Both the position numbers and the translations under genes were made by a program. DNA of 64,000 nt from Geothrix sp. 21YS21S-4. Its GTDB lineage: Bacteria; Acidobacteriota; Holophagae; Holophagales; Holophagaceae. The notes under the pieces are model-generated. The model searched no databases. It had not been told where the DNA came from and saw only the letters and a program-made list of their open reading frames with translations. Shown one piece after another: positions 35,435 through 43,767 of the stretch; the stretch's first letter is position 1, and every line of letters starts with the position of its first letter. The stretch covers positions 1,178,001-1,242,000 of the forward strand of contig NZ_CP132719.1 of NCBI RefSeq assembly GCF_030845995.1, given 5' to 3'.

Positions 35435-36310
35435 TCACTCCAGGTTCGCCGACTGCTCGCGGAGCTGGTCCAGGACGCCCTTGGCTTCCATGACGGCGCG
35501 GGTCATGGCGAGGCGCTTGCACTTGCTGCCGGTGGTGTTCAGCTCGCGCAGGACCTCCTGGCACCACACGTCCACGGCCTTGCCTTCCAGGCGGTTCGCG
35601 GCGAGCCGCTCCGCGAAGTCGTCGAGGTGGGCGGCCAGGCGCGTCAGTTCCTCGCGCACATCCTGGCGCTCGGCCAGGATGCCAGCCTCGGCCAGCAGGC
35701 GCTCCGCGGGCAGTTGGCCGGCGAGGCGCGCGTCCTCCAATAGTTGCTCGATCCGCTGGCGGTACTGGTCCGGCAGGTCGGCGGCCTGCTGGGCGGCTTC
35801 CGCCCCCAGGCGCTCCGCCAGCGCCCGCAGCTTCGCCAGGCTGGTCTCGAAAAAGGGCCGGAGCCGCTCGGCCTCCCGCGCCCGGCCGGCGTTCCAGGCC
35901 TCCAGGAGGGCCGCGACGGCCTCGCGGATGGGGGCCTCCAGCCGCGAGGCCAGGTCCGAATCGGGGGCCTGGAAGGCGCCGGGCAGGCGGAAGAAGGCCT
36001 CGGCGGTGAGGGGCGGCAGGTGCAGCCACTCGGCCTCCTCATGCCAGCCCTTGGCGACGGCGCGGAGGAGGGCGCGGTTCACCCGGGGCTCCAGGGCCGG
36101 CTCGTCCTGGACTTCCACCGTCAGGTCGAGCTTCCCGCGCAGGGCGGTTTCCCGCACCTGGGCGCGCAGGGCGGCTTCCAGGGGAAAGAGGGCGGGGGGC
36201 AGGCGCATGCCCAGGTCCAGGGCTTTGTGGTTGACGCTGCGGAGGGTGAGCCGGAGCTGCCCTGCGGCCAGGGGTCGGACGAGCTCGGCGAAGGCGGTCA
36301 TGGAACGCAT
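35435..36310 (-). CDS. yicC: YicC/YloC family endoribonuclease
   Basis: A 291-residue protein of the YicC family, members of which are endoribonucleases affecting small-RNA and mRNA turnover. MRSMTAFAE at the start, LRSVNHKALDLGMRLP, the central helical domain (YRQRIEQLLED) and the C-terminal RLEGKAVDVWCQEVLRELNT and GSKCKRLAMTRAVMEAK motifs are conserved. ATG 36310 has AGGAG upstream. Divergent from the nitronate monooxygenase family gene. Confidence 0.9.
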   Translation of the reverse strand: MRSMTAFAELVRPLAAGQLRLTLRSVNHKALDLGMRLPPALFPLEAALRAQVRETALRGKLDLTVEVQDEPALEPRVNRALLRAVAKGWHEEAEWLHLPPLTAEAFFRLPGAFQAPDSDLASRLEAPIREAVAALLEAWNAGRAREAERLRPFFETSLAKLRALAERLGAEAAQQAADLPDQYRQRIEQLLEDARLAGQLPAERLLAEAGILAERQDVREELTRLAAHLDDFAERLAANRLEGKAVDVWCQEVLRELNTTGSKCKRLAMTRAVMEAKGVLDQLREQSANLE

Positions 36311-36425
36311 GGAAACTCCTCCTCGGATTGTGGCGTGGAAAATCCAAACGGCGCCATTCCAGAACTTGGGGGATGTCTTACCTAGGGTAGGATTCTTGCT
36401 ATCCATCACATCCTGTTCAGACGAC

Positions 36426-36460
36426 AATGGGGGACGGTTGGGATCCCGCGTCCCCCGTGT
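36426..36460 (+). promoter_or_regulatory. GC-rich hairpin in leader of the nitronate monooxygenase family gene
   Basis: GGGGGACG (36429-36436) and CGTCCCCC (36449-36456) form a perfect 8-bp stem. Flanking GACGAC on the left and GTCGTC on the right pair further across a small internal mismatch. The hairpin ends about 12 bp before the ribosome site GGGAGG, so it could control translation or bind a regulator. Confidence 0.45.
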
Positions 36461-36478
36461 CGTCGCCGGGAGGCCGCC

Positions 36479-38215
36479 ATGGCCGAATCCTTCTTCTCCT
36501 CCTCCACCCCCAATCCCACCCTTCAGGGGTGGCAGGCCCCGGGCTCCCTGGACTTCCAGGCCGCCTTCCTCCGCGCCGGAGGCTGGGCGCTGACCCGCAC
36601 CGAGGCGTTCCCGGATGCCGCGCGCCTGCGGGAGCGGCTGCAGGAACTCAAGGCGTCCATGCGGGAGGGCGGCAAGCTCGGCCTGGATCTGCGCGGCCTG
36701 CGCGACAGCGCCGACAGCGTGATGGCCGCCGCCCGCGAAGCCGGGGTCGCCTTCCTGCTGCACACCGCCGAACTCCCGCCTTCCCTGGCCCTGCTGCGCC
36801 AGTCAAACCTGCCCCGCATGGTGGCGGTCCAGAATTCCGAGGAGGCGGCCCAGGCCAAGGCCCACGGCGCGTCCGCGCTTCTGGCCCGGGCGGGGCTGGT
36901 GGGGGCGCTGCGTTCGCTCGGCCTGCCCGTCATGGCGACGGCCGATACCGAAGCCGAGGCTCGGCAGGCCATGGCGGAAGGCGCGCTGGGGCTTCAGCCC
37001 CGCACCCCTTCGATGCTCGACGCTTCCCCCCTGGCTTCCTTCCGGTCGCGGCTGATGGCCGGCCTGGACGCGGTGGCCCAGGCGCTGGTGCGCCGCGGCG
37101 CCTGCACGCTGCCCCGGCTGCGGATCCGCAACCTCGACATGGCCTATCCCATCCAGCAGGGCGGTATGGGCGTGGGGATCTCCTGGGAGGGCCTGGCCGG
37201 GGCGGTCGCGCGGGAGGGCTGCGTGGGCCTGGTCTCGGCCATCGGCACCGGATACCACGGATCCGCCAGCCCCAAGATGCGCCTGGGGCGGCCCGACGGC
37301 ACCGATTCGCTGAATCCCCCTAAGGCGCTGGAGTGGATCGTCCGGGCCGCGCGCGAGCGGGCCGAGGGCCGCGGCGCCGTGGGCGTGAACATCCTGTGCG
37401 CCATCGAGGGCTACGAGGCCGCGGTGCGGGCCTCCCTGGCGGGCGGCGCCCAGATGATCGTCTCCGGGGCGGGCCTGCCCCTGGCCCTGCCGGACTACGT
37501 GGGCGACGCCGACGTGGCGCTGGTGCCCATCGTGTCCTCCGCCCGGGCCCTGAACGTGATCTGCAAGCAGTGGCAGCGGAAGTACAGCCGCCTGCCGGAC
37601 GCCGTGGTGCTGGAGGGTCCCGAGAGCGGCGGCCACCAGGGCTTCAGCCACGACGGCTGCCTGGATCCGGCCCACACCCTGGAGAACATTCTCCCCTCGA
37701 TCATCGAGGAGCGGGACAAGTGGGGCGACTTCCCCATCCTGGTGGCGGGCGGCGTGTGGGACCACGCGGACATCCAGCGCTTCCTGGCCTTGGGCGCCTC
37801 CGGCGTGCAGATGGGGACGCGCTTCATCGGTACCTTCGAGTGCGACGCCTCGCCCATCTTCAAGGAGGTCATCCTCCGCGCCCGGGCCGAGGACATCGGC
37901 CTGATGAAGTCCCCCGTGGGCTTGCCGGCCCGCGGCGTGCGCACCAGCCTCCACCACCGCATCGAGGCCGGCACCGCGCCCCAGGTGCGCTGCGTCAGCA
38001 ACTGCCTCCAGCCCTGCGGCCACGGGAAGGGCGCCGCCGCCGTCGGCTACTGCATCGCCGACCGCCTGGCCGACGCCATGAAGGGGGACCGCGAGAACGG
38101 CCTGTTCTTCACCGGCAGCAACGGCGCCAAGCTCCGGGACCTGATCAGCGTCCGCGACCTCATCGAGGAGCTGACCGAGGATCCCGGATTGCAGCGGGTC
38201 TACGCCCCGGCCTGA
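36479..38215 (+). CDS. Nitronate monooxygenase/FabK-like flavoprotein with N-terminal extension
   Basis: A 578-residue protein. From about residue 215 it is a full NMO/FabK-type TIM barrel with FMN: YPIQQGGMGVGISWEG, AIGTGYHG, VGVNIL, SGAGLP, EGPESGGHQGF with the key His, LVAGGVWDHADIQRFLALGASGVQMGTRF. The N-terminal 210 residues look like a degenerate half barrel (GLDLRGLRDSADSVMAAA, LPVMATADTEAEARQAM). It may oxidise nitronates or reduce enoyl chains. GGGAGG precedes ATG 36479. A GC-rich hairpin lies in the leader. Confidence 0.8.
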   Translation: MAESFFSSSTPNPTLQGWQAPGSLDFQAAFLRAGGWALTRTEAFPDAARLRERLQELKASMREGGKLGLDLRGLRDSADSVMAAAREAGVAFLLHTAELPPSLALLRQSNLPRMVAVQNSEEAAQAKAHGASALLARAGLVGALRSLGLPVMATADTEAEARQAMAEGALGLQPRTPSMLDASPLASFRSRLMAGLDAVAQALVRRGACTLPRLRIRNLDMAYPIQQGGMGVGISWEGLAGAVAREGCVGLVSAIGTGYHGSASPKMRLGRPDGTDSLNPPKALEWIVRAARERAEGRGAVGVNILCAIEGYEAAVRASLAGGAQMIVSGAGLPLALPDYVGDADVALVPIVSSARALNVICKQWQRKYSRLPDAVVLEGPESGGHQGFSHDGCLDPAHTLENILPSIIEERDKWGDFPILVAGGVWDHADIQRFLALGASGVQMGTRFIGTFECDASPIFKEVILRARAEDIGLMKSPVGLPARGVRTSLHHRIEAGTAPQVRCVSNCLQPCGHGKGAAAVGYCIADRLADAMKGDRENGLFFTGSNGAKLRDLISVRDLIEELTEDPGLQRVYAPA

Positions 38216-38224
38216 AGCCGCAGC

Positions 38225-39049
38225 TCAGGCCCGCCGTTCGGCCACGATCTCCAGCACCATCGGCGTGATCATCACGGTGCCGGGCGTGGTCGCGGCTTCG
38301 CGCAGGCCCGTCCGGACGGACTCGACCCAGTCCCGGTCCACGCGCCCCAGTTCCAGCAGGCGCTGGAGGTTGTTCTCCACGAAGCTGGATGGCCACTTCC
38401 AGATGAAGTCCGTGGGCGGGACCACGAAGACCTTGGGTTCCAGCTTCTTCACGGAGAGGCCCGCGGCCTCCAGCAGGCTCGGGAGGGAGAGGGCCACGTC
38501 CGGCTCGCCGCCGGAGGCGCGCCAGCTCGCCATGACTTCGGCCACGAAGGATTCCAAAGGCGGGCAGGGCGGGGCCAGGCGCCAAGTGCGGTAGTCCAGG
38601 TACTCGTGGAAGATGGCGACGCCGCCGGGCTTCAGCGCCCGCGCCACGGTGGCCACGAGCCGCGCGGGATCGGGCACGAAGGAGGCCACCCAGCGGCACC
38701 AGGTGGCATCCATTCCCTGAATGTCCAGGGGCTCGCCCATCAGGTCGTGCTCGTGGATGCGGACGTGCTCCAGGCCGCGGGCCGCGCAGGCGGCGCGGGC
38801 GTGCTGCACGAAGTTTCCGGAGCGCTCCACGGCGTGGACCTCGCCGCTGGGACCCACGATCTCCGCCAGGTCCAGCGTGGCGTAGCCGGGACCCGCGCCC
38901 ACGTCGAAGACCTTCGATCCCGTCGTGATGCCCGCGCGGCGCCAGCATTCCAGGACGTGGGGCCGCCAGACCCGGTGCTGGAGCCCCAGCCGCTCGATCT
39001 CCTCGCGGTGCGTTCCGAGGACGTAGTCGCGCTCATTCGTAGCGGCCAT
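38225..39049 (-). CDS. Class I SAM-dependent methyltransferase
   Basis: A 274-residue methyltransferase with the SAM-binding motif VFDVGAGPGYATLDLA, the second acidic VHAVERS, and LKPGGVAIFHEYLDY. The acceptor is unknown; the C-terminal half (FIWKWPSSFVENNLQRLLELG) resembles small-molecule methyltransferases. The start ATG 39049 has GGAGGA upstream and the frame runs on within radA in the open track of the same strand. Ends 10 bp from the convergent NMO-family gene without a palindrome. Confidence 0.82.
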   Translation of the reverse strand: MAATNERDYVLGTHREEIERLGLQHRVWRPHVLECWRRAGITTGSKVFDVGAGPGYATLDLAEIVGPSGEVHAVERSGNFVQHARAACAARGLEHVRIHEHDLMGEPLDIQGMDATWCRWVASFVPDPARLVATVARALKPGGVAIFHEYLDYRTWRLAPPCPPLESFVAEVMASWRASGGEPDVALSLPSLLEAAGLSVKKLEPKVFVVPPTDFIWKWPSSFVENNLQRLLELGRVDRDWVESVRTGLREAATTPGTVMITPMVLEIVAERRA

Positions 39050-39105
39050 CCGGCTTCCTCCATGGGTGGGAAGCTCCCAGTCTAGCGGGCGCGAGCGGAG
39101 GCCGC

Positions 39106-40470
39106 CTATTCCTCCACGACGCCCTTCAGCCACGCTTTGCCGCGCAACCGCTCGACGCTGATCTCGGGGAAGAGGTCGAGCGGGCTCTTGCCCTCCAGGC
39201 CCAGGCGGGGCACGGCGGCGCAGGCGAAGCCCAGGCGGGCGCCTTCCTGGAGGCGAAGGGGAAGCTGCGCCACGGGGCGGACTTCGCCGGTGAGTCCCAC
39301 TTCGCCCATGAACAGGCTCTTCTCGGCGAGGAGGCGGCCCGTGGCGCTGCTGCACAGGGCGGCGATCACGGCCAGGTCGGCGGCGGGATCCTCGATTTCC
39401 AGGCCCCCCGCCACGTTCACGTAGACGTCGCGGTCGTGGAGCTGGACGCCGCCCCGCCGCTCGGCCACGGCGCACAGCATGGACAGTCGCTGTCCATCGA
39501 TCCCCAGCGCCGTGCGGCGGGGGATGCCCAGACCCGCGGCGGCCACAAGGGCCTGGATCTCCACCACCATGGGCCGGGTGCCGCTGAGGACCACGGTGGC
39601 GGCGCACCCGGGGCGGGGCTCGGCGTCCAGGAAGAAGGGATTGCCTTCGGCGGGCACCAAGCCCTTCTCCGTCATGGCGAACACGCCCAGCTCGAAGGCG
39701 GCGCCGAAGCGGTTCTTCAGGGCGCGGAGAAGCCGGTGGTGGTGATGGCGGTCGCCCTCGAAGGCCAGAACGGTGTCCACGAGGTGCTCCAGGACCTTGG
39801 GGCCCGCGAGCCCGCCGTCCTTGGTGACGTGGCCCACCAGGACCAGGGGCGTGCCCGTGGCCTTGGCCCAGCGGGTGAGGAGGGCGGCGCAGCCGCGCAC
39901 CTGGCTGACGCTCCCCGCGCTGCTCTCGAACTCCGGATCGAACAGGGTCTGGATGCTGTCCACCATCAGGAGCGCGGGCTTCATGCGCTCGGCCTCTTCG
40001 AGGATGCGGCGGACGTCCGTCTCGGCCAGGAGGTGGATGCCGGGGCTTTCCGCGCCGAGGCGCTGGGCGCGCAGCTTGATCTGGCGCTCGCTCTCCTCGC
40101 CGCTGGCGTAGAGCACCTGGCCTTCCGCCGTGGCCGCCCACTGGAGGAGCAGCGTGGATTTCCCGATGCCCGGCTCGCCGCCGAGGAGGGCGACCATCCC
40201 CGGCACCACGCCGCCACCGAGCACGCGGTCCAGTTCGGCGAGGCCCGTGGGCGTGCGCTGGTTATCGGTGACTTCCACGTCCGGCAGCGCCACGGGGCCC
40301 GCGTAGTGGCTCTTGGCATAGGCGGAGCCGGCCCGCTGGAGGTCGCGCTTGAGGCTGCCGCGCACCTCATGGACGGACTCCCAGGCGCCGCAGGCGGTGC
40401 ACTTTCCCAGGGCTTTGGGATGGCGCGCGCCGCAGGCCGTGCATTCGAAAAGGGGCGAAGTCTTGGCCAT
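39106..40470 (-). CDS. radA: DNA repair protein RadA
   Basis: RecA-like branch-migration ATPase (454 aa). N-terminal zinc finger with CTACG and CTACG pairs, Walker A GGEPGIGKST, the RadA-specific KNRFG motif (LLRALKNRFGAA), and a C-terminal Lon-protease-like domain (MGEVGLTGEVRPV). The stop/start overlap TGATG with the upstream B12-binding protein shows translational coupling, a pairing not expected from function. Confidence 0.95.
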   Translation of the reverse strand: MAKTSPLFECTACGARHPKALGKCTACGAWESVHEVRGSLKRDLQRAGSAYAKSHYAGPVALPDVEVTDNQRTPTGLAELDRVLGGGVVPGMVALLGGEPGIGKSTLLLQWAATAEGQVLYASGEESERQIKLRAQRLGAESPGIHLLAETDVRRILEEAERMKPALLMVDSIQTLFDPEFESSAGSVSQVRGCAALLTRWAKATGTPLVLVGHVTKDGGLAGPKVLEHLVDTVLAFEGDRHHHHRLLRALKNRFGAAFELGVFAMTEKGLVPAEGNPFFLDAEPRPGCAATVVLSGTRPMVVEIQALVAAAGLGIPRRTALGIDGQRLSMLCAVAERRGGVQLHDRDVYVNVAGGLEIEDPAADLAVIAALCSSATGRLLAEKSLFMGEVGLTGEVRPVAQLPLRLQEGARLGFACAAVPRLGLEGKSPLDLFPEISVERLRGKAWLKGVVEE

Positions 40471-40868
40471 CAGTCGCGGACTTCCCGCTGGATGAAGGCC
40501 ACGATGTCGTCGGTGTTCGTGCCGGGCTGGAAGATCTCACGGATGCCCTGGGCCTTCAGCCCCGGCACGTCGGCGTCGGGGATGATCCCGCCGGCGAACA
40601 CCAGGACGTCGTCCGCGCCCTGCTCTTTCAGGAGGCGCAGCACCTCCGGGAAGATCTGGTTGTGCGCGCCGCTCAGGATGCTCATCCCCAGCACGCGGGC
40701 GTCCTCCTGCACCACGGCGGCGGCGATCTGCTGGGGCGTCTGGCGGAGGCCCGTGTAGATGACCTCCATCCCCGCGTCCCGCAGGGCCCGCGCCACGACC
40801 TTCGCGCCGCGGTCGTGCCCGTCGAGGCCGGGCTTGGCGATGACGACGCGGATGGGCGCTGGATTCAT
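40470..40868 (-). CDS. Cobalamin-binding domain protein (methylmalonyl-CoA mutase small-domain type)
   Basis: A stand-alone B12-binding domain of 132 residues. The DxHxxG lower-ligand motif is in [20 protein letters not shown], with [10 protein letters not shown] and the [10 protein letters not shown] loop typical of methylmalonyl-CoA or isobutyryl-CoA mutase alpha chains. It would pair with a separate catalytic subunit, not in the window. Stop overlaps the radA start (TGATG). The family is common in propionate and branched-chain acid metabolism, which fits the ferredoxin-linked 2-oxoacid oxidation seen at the window start. Confidence 0.9.
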   Translation of the reverse strand: MNPAPIRVVIAKPGLDGHDRGAKVVARALRDAGMEVIYTGLRQTPQQIAAAVVQEDARVLGMSILSGAHNQIFPEVLRLLKEQGADDVLVFAGGIIPDADVPGLKAQGIREIFQPGTNTDDIVAFIQREVRD

Positions 40869-40885
40869 GGAAGGCTCCCCGGGGG

Positions 40886-41341
40886 CTACCAGCCCTCAGT
40901 CTGCCGCAGGCCCTCGTAAAGGCCAATGGCCGCGGCCTGCGCGAGGTTCAGGCTGCGGTGGTGAGCGCCCAGCATGGGGATCCGTACCAGGTTGTCGGGG
41001 TGCGCGGCGACGAGCTCCTCCGGCAGACCGGCGGTCTCCCGCCCGAACACGAGCCCGTCCTCCGGGGCCCAGGGCACCTCCGTGTGGCGACGCCCGCCCT
41101 TCGTGGTGAAGAACCACAGGCGCTTCGCGGGGCAGCGGGCGGTGAAGTCCGCCCAGTCTTCGTAGTGGGTGGGGTCCAGCTTCTCCCAGTAGTCCAGCCC
41201 GGCGCGGCGCAGGTAGTAGTCGCTGGTGTCGAAGCCCAGGGGATGAATGAGGTGGAGGCGCGCGCCGTTGTTCACGCAGAGGCGGCCGATGCTTCCGGTA
41301 TTCTGCGGAATCTCGGGCTGGTGGAGGATGATGTGGAACAT
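40886..41341 (-). CDS. trmL: tRNA (cytidine(34)-2'-O)-methyltransferase TrmL
   Basis: SPOUT-family 2'-O-methyltransferase of 151 residues acting on the wobble base of tRNA-Leu. [18 protein letters not shown] at the start, [23 protein letters not shown] and the knot [19 protein letters not shown] are all diagnostic. Divergent from the HIT gene with an 11-bp gap between starts; upstream on the same strand as the B12-binding protein (17-bp gap). Confidence 0.94.
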   Translation of the reverse strand: MFHIILHQPEIPQNTGSIGRLCVNNGARLHLIHPLGFDTSDYYLRRAGLDYWEKLDPTHYEDWADFTARCPAKRLWFFTTKGGRRHTEVPWAPEDGLVFGRETAGLPEELVAAHPDNLVRIPMLGAHHRSLNLAQAAAIGLYEGLRQTEGW

Positions 41342-41352
41342 GGAGGATCCCG

Positions 41353-41712
41353 ATGAGCGCGCCGGCGAGCGAGTGCCTGTTCTGCAAGATCGCGAGGAAG
41401 GAGGTCCCAGCCGCTCTCGTCTACGAGGATGAGGAGGTGCTGGCCTTCAAGGACATCTTCCCCCAGGCGCCCGTGCATCTGCTGATCATTCCGAAAGCCC
41501 ACTGCCCGGGGCTGGGCGACGTGACGCCCGAAGCCGCCGCCGCGGTGGGGCGGATTCCGCAGGTCGCCGCGCAGCTGGCCAAGGACCACGGCGTGGCCAC
41601 GGGGGGATGGCGGCTGCTGAGCAACTGCGGCCCCGATGCCGGGCAGACCGTCTTCCACCTCCACTTCCACCTCCTGGGCGGCAAACCCCTCGGAGCGAAA
41701 CTGTGCGTCTGA
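41353..41712 (+). CDS. HIT family protein, HinT-like
   Basis: A 119-residue nucleotide-binding hydrolase of the histidine triad family: CLFCKIARKEVPAALVYED, HLLIIPKAH, and the triad motif HLHFHLLGGKPLG. HinT enzymes hydrolyse nucleoside phosphoramidates. A strong intrinsic terminator 24 bp after the stop separates it from the mraZ promoter. Confidence 0.92.
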   Translation: MSAPASECLFCKIARKEVPAALVYEDEEVLAFKDIFPQAPVHLLIIPKAHCPGLGDVTPEAAAAVGRIPQVAAQLAKDHGVATGGWRLLSNCGPDAGQTVFHLHFHLLGGKPLGAKLCV

Positions 41713-41735
41713 GCTGAAACGCCTTTCGTTTCGCC

Positions 41736-41763
41736 AAAAAGACACGCTTCGGCGTGTCTTTTT
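41736..41763 (+). terminator. Intrinsic terminator between HIT gene and dcw cluster
   Basis: AAAAAGACACGC, loop TTCG, GCGTGTCTTTTT: a perfect 7-bp GC-containing stem with A and T runs. The T-run continues after a CG (TTTCGTTTTTATTT), just before the mraZ promoter, so it insulates the cluster from read-through. Confidence 0.9.
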
Positions 41764-41778
41764 CGTTTTTATTTCCGC

Positions 41779-41806
41779 TTGTGGCCTCCCCCCGTCTTTC
41801 TAGACT
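41779..41806 (+). promoter_or_regulatory. Promoter of the dcw cluster (mraZ)
   Basis: TTGTGG (41779-41784) and TAGACT (41801-41806) with 16 bp between. The start point would fall at the first MraZ box, about 95 bp before the mraZ GTG. Confidence 0.5.
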
Positions 41807-41810
41807 CAGG

Positions 41811-41861
41811 AAGTGGTTTCCAGTGGAGAAAAGTGGTCTGAAGTGGATTGAAGTGGTCCAC
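41811..41861 (+). promoter_or_regulatory. MraZ operator: five AGTGG boxes at 10-bp pitch
   Basis: AGTGG occurs at 41812, 41822, 41832, 41842 and 41852, each exactly one 10-bp step from the last and so on the same face of the helix. MraZ proteins bind short direct repeats with GTGG or TGGG cores just upstream of their own gene, and repress the dcw operon. Five boxes is more than the three or so usually reported. Confidence 0.85.
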
Positions 41862-41908
41862 CTCTTCCCTCCTCCCCTTCTCTGGAAGCCGCTTGAAAGG
41901 CGACATCG

Positions 41909-42373
41909 GTGCTGCGACTCCGCGGAAACTCACCGGCCACGGTGGACGAGAAGGGACGGCTGAAGCTCCCCTCCTCCTTCAAGGCCGAGCTGGAGACCTT
42001 CGCCCAGGGCGAAGGGGGCGGAAGTCCGCGCCACTACCTGACTTCGCTGGACGGCCGCTCCGCGCGGCTCTACCCCCTGCCGGTGTGGGAGGCCATTGAG
42101 GCCCGTCTGGCGGCGCTCCCGTCCACCAGCCCCGCCAAGCGCAAGTTCCTGGAGACCACCGCCTACTTCGGCAGCGAAGTGGAGCCCGACGCCCAGGGCC
42201 GCTTCGTCATTCCCCCCATCCTGCGCGAAGCGGCGCAGCTCGTGGGCGAGGTGGCCGTGCTCGGGCAGATGGATCACCTGGCGCTCTGGAACCGCGCCGG
42301 CTTCGAGCGCCGCATGGCCGCCGAGCCCCTCAACGCGGACGACCTGGCGCAGCTCGCGGACCTGGGGATCTAG
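41909..42373 (+). CDS. mraZ: Transcriptional regulator MraZ
   Basis: First gene of the dcw cluster; a 154-residue protein with two AbrB-like SpoVT domains. The first starts NSPATVDEKGRLKLPSSFK, the second GSEVEPDAQGRFVIPPILRE; both hold the DxxGR motif. It autorepresses by binding the operator just upstream. GTG start at 41909. The rsmH ATG follows the stop at once. Confidence 0.93.
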   Translation: MLRLRGNSPATVDEKGRLKLPSSFKAELETFAQGEGGGSPRHYLTSLDGRSARLYPLPVWEAIEARLAALPSTSPAKRKFLETTAYFGSEVEPDAQGRFVIPPILREAAQLVGEVAVLGQMDHLALWNRAGFERRMAAEPLNADDLAQLADLGI

Positions 42374-43333
42374 ATGATGACGACCCCCATCCACGTCCCC
42401 GTCCTCCTCCAGGAAGTCCTCGACAACCTGATCCTGCCGCCCGCGGCGCGGATCCTCGACCTCACCCTGGGGCTCGGCGGCCACGCCGAGGCCCTTCTGG
42501 AGCGCTGCGGCAAAGGCGCCCGCTACCTGGGCGTGGACCGCGATCCGGAGGCCCGCTACCTGGCCCGCCGTCGCCTGGGCGACGACAGCCGCCTGGAGAT
42601 CCTCCCCGTGGCCTACGAGGACCTGTGGGACGATCCCCGGTTCCTGGCCTGGAAGGCCGAATCCGCGCCCGAGGGGTTTGACGCGATTCTCGCCGACCTC
42701 GGCGTCTCCACCCTCCAGCTCCGCACCCCGGAGCGGGGGTTCAGCTTCCGGGACGAAGGTCCCCTCGACATGCGGATGGATACCACCTCCGGCCCCACCG
42801 CCCTGGAGTGGATCGCCGAACAGACCGACGACAGCCTGGCCGACGCGATCTACCAGTTCGGCGAGGAGCGGGCCAGCCGGCCCATCGCCCGGGCCATCCT
42901 CAAGGCGCAGCGCGAGGGCCGACTGGCCACCACCCGGGACCTGGCCGCGGCCGTCTACACGGTGATCCCCCGGGAACCCGCCAAGCGCAAGGGCCAGAGC
43001 GATCCCGCCACCCGCACCTTCCAGGCCGTCCGGATCGCCGTCAACGGCGAGCTGGAGCGCCTGGCCGCCGCCCTGGAATCCGCCGTCCGCCAGCTCCGTC
43101 CCGGCGGGCGCCTGGCGGTCATCAGCTTCCACAGCCTGGAGGATCGCATCGTCAAGCAGACGCTGCGCCGCCTCGCGGGCATCTACGACGGTCCGGGCCG
43201 CACCGCCCCCGTCGAACTCCCCAAGGTCGTGAAGCTCGTCCATCCCGGTGGCCTCGCTCCCAGCGAGGCCGAGGCCGCCGCCAACCCCCCCTCCCGGTCC
43301 GCCCGCCTGCGCGTGGCGGAGCGGCTTCCCTGA
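42374..43333 (+). CDS. rsmH: 16S rRNA (cytosine(1402)-N4)-methyltransferase RsmH
   Basis: A 319-residue SAM methyltransferase modifying C1402 of 16S rRNA. HVPVLLQEVLDNL, LDLTLGLGGHAEALLER (motif I), GVDRDPEARYLA, DAILADLGVSTLQL, and the C-terminal GGRLAVISFHSLEDRIVKQ are typical. Two ATGs (42374, 42377) are possible. In the expected position after mraZ in the dcw cluster. Confidence 0.95.
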   Translation: MMTTPIHVPVLLQEVLDNLILPPAARILDLTLGLGGHAEALLERCGKGARYLGVDRDPEARYLARRRLGDDSRLEILPVAYEDLWDDPRFLAWKAESAPEGFDAILADLGVSTLQLRTPERGFSFRDEGPLDMRMDTTSGPTALEWIAEQTDDSLADAIYQFGEERASRPIARAILKAQREGRLATTRDLAAAVYTVIPREPAKRKGQSDPATRTFQAVRIAVNGELERLAAALESAVRQLRPGGRLAVISFHSLEDRIVKQTLRRLAGIYDGPGRTAPVELPKVVKLVHPGGLAPSEAEAAANPPSRSARLRVAERLP

Positions 43334-43344
43334 GCGAGGTCTCC

Positions 43345-43713
43345 ATGGCCGCCGGAACCCTGCCGAACCCCGCCGCTCCCGTCCGCATGGTCGAGAGCGA
43401 GGGCATCCTGCGCATGCTCCTGCTGGTGCTGGCGCTCGCCATGCCCTTGGGAACGCTCGCCTACCTCAAGATCCAGAGCACTCGGATGAGCTACGCCATG
43501 GGCGAGATCAAGGAGCGCATCCGCAAGGAAGAGGAGCTCCAGCGCAAGCTGATGCTGGAGCGCAGCCGCTACCAGCGCGGCGAGGAAGTGCAGGTCTACG
43601 CCGAGCGGGCCGGCCTCCAGCCCCGGAAGCAGGGCCACCTGATCCGCCGGACCTTCACCGCCGAGGACCAGCGCCTGGCCAAGCTCCGCCCGGTGTCGTC
43701 GGATGGGCTGTAG
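43345..43713 (+). CDS. ftsL: FtsL-like cell division protein
   Basis: A 122-residue bitopic protein: one membrane helix (about residues 24-42, MLLLVLALAMPLGTLAYL) followed by a coiled coil (MGEIKERIRKEEELQRKLMLE). FtsL sequences are poorly conserved; the call rests on size, topology and location between rsmH and ftsI. FtsL forms the FtsQLB activator of septal synthesis. ATG 43345 lies 11 bp after the rsmH stop. Confidence 0.8.
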   Translation: MAAGTLPNPAAPVRMVESEGILRMLLLVLALAMPLGTLAYLKIQSTRMSYAMGEIKERIRKEEELQRKLMLERSRYQRGEEVQVYAERAGLQPRKQGHLIRRTFTAEDQRLAKLRPVSSDGL

Positions 43714-43767
43714 GCTATAGCTGGGCTGCGGCCCTCCGCCCTCGCCCCGTCCAGCCCCGGTCCGCCC

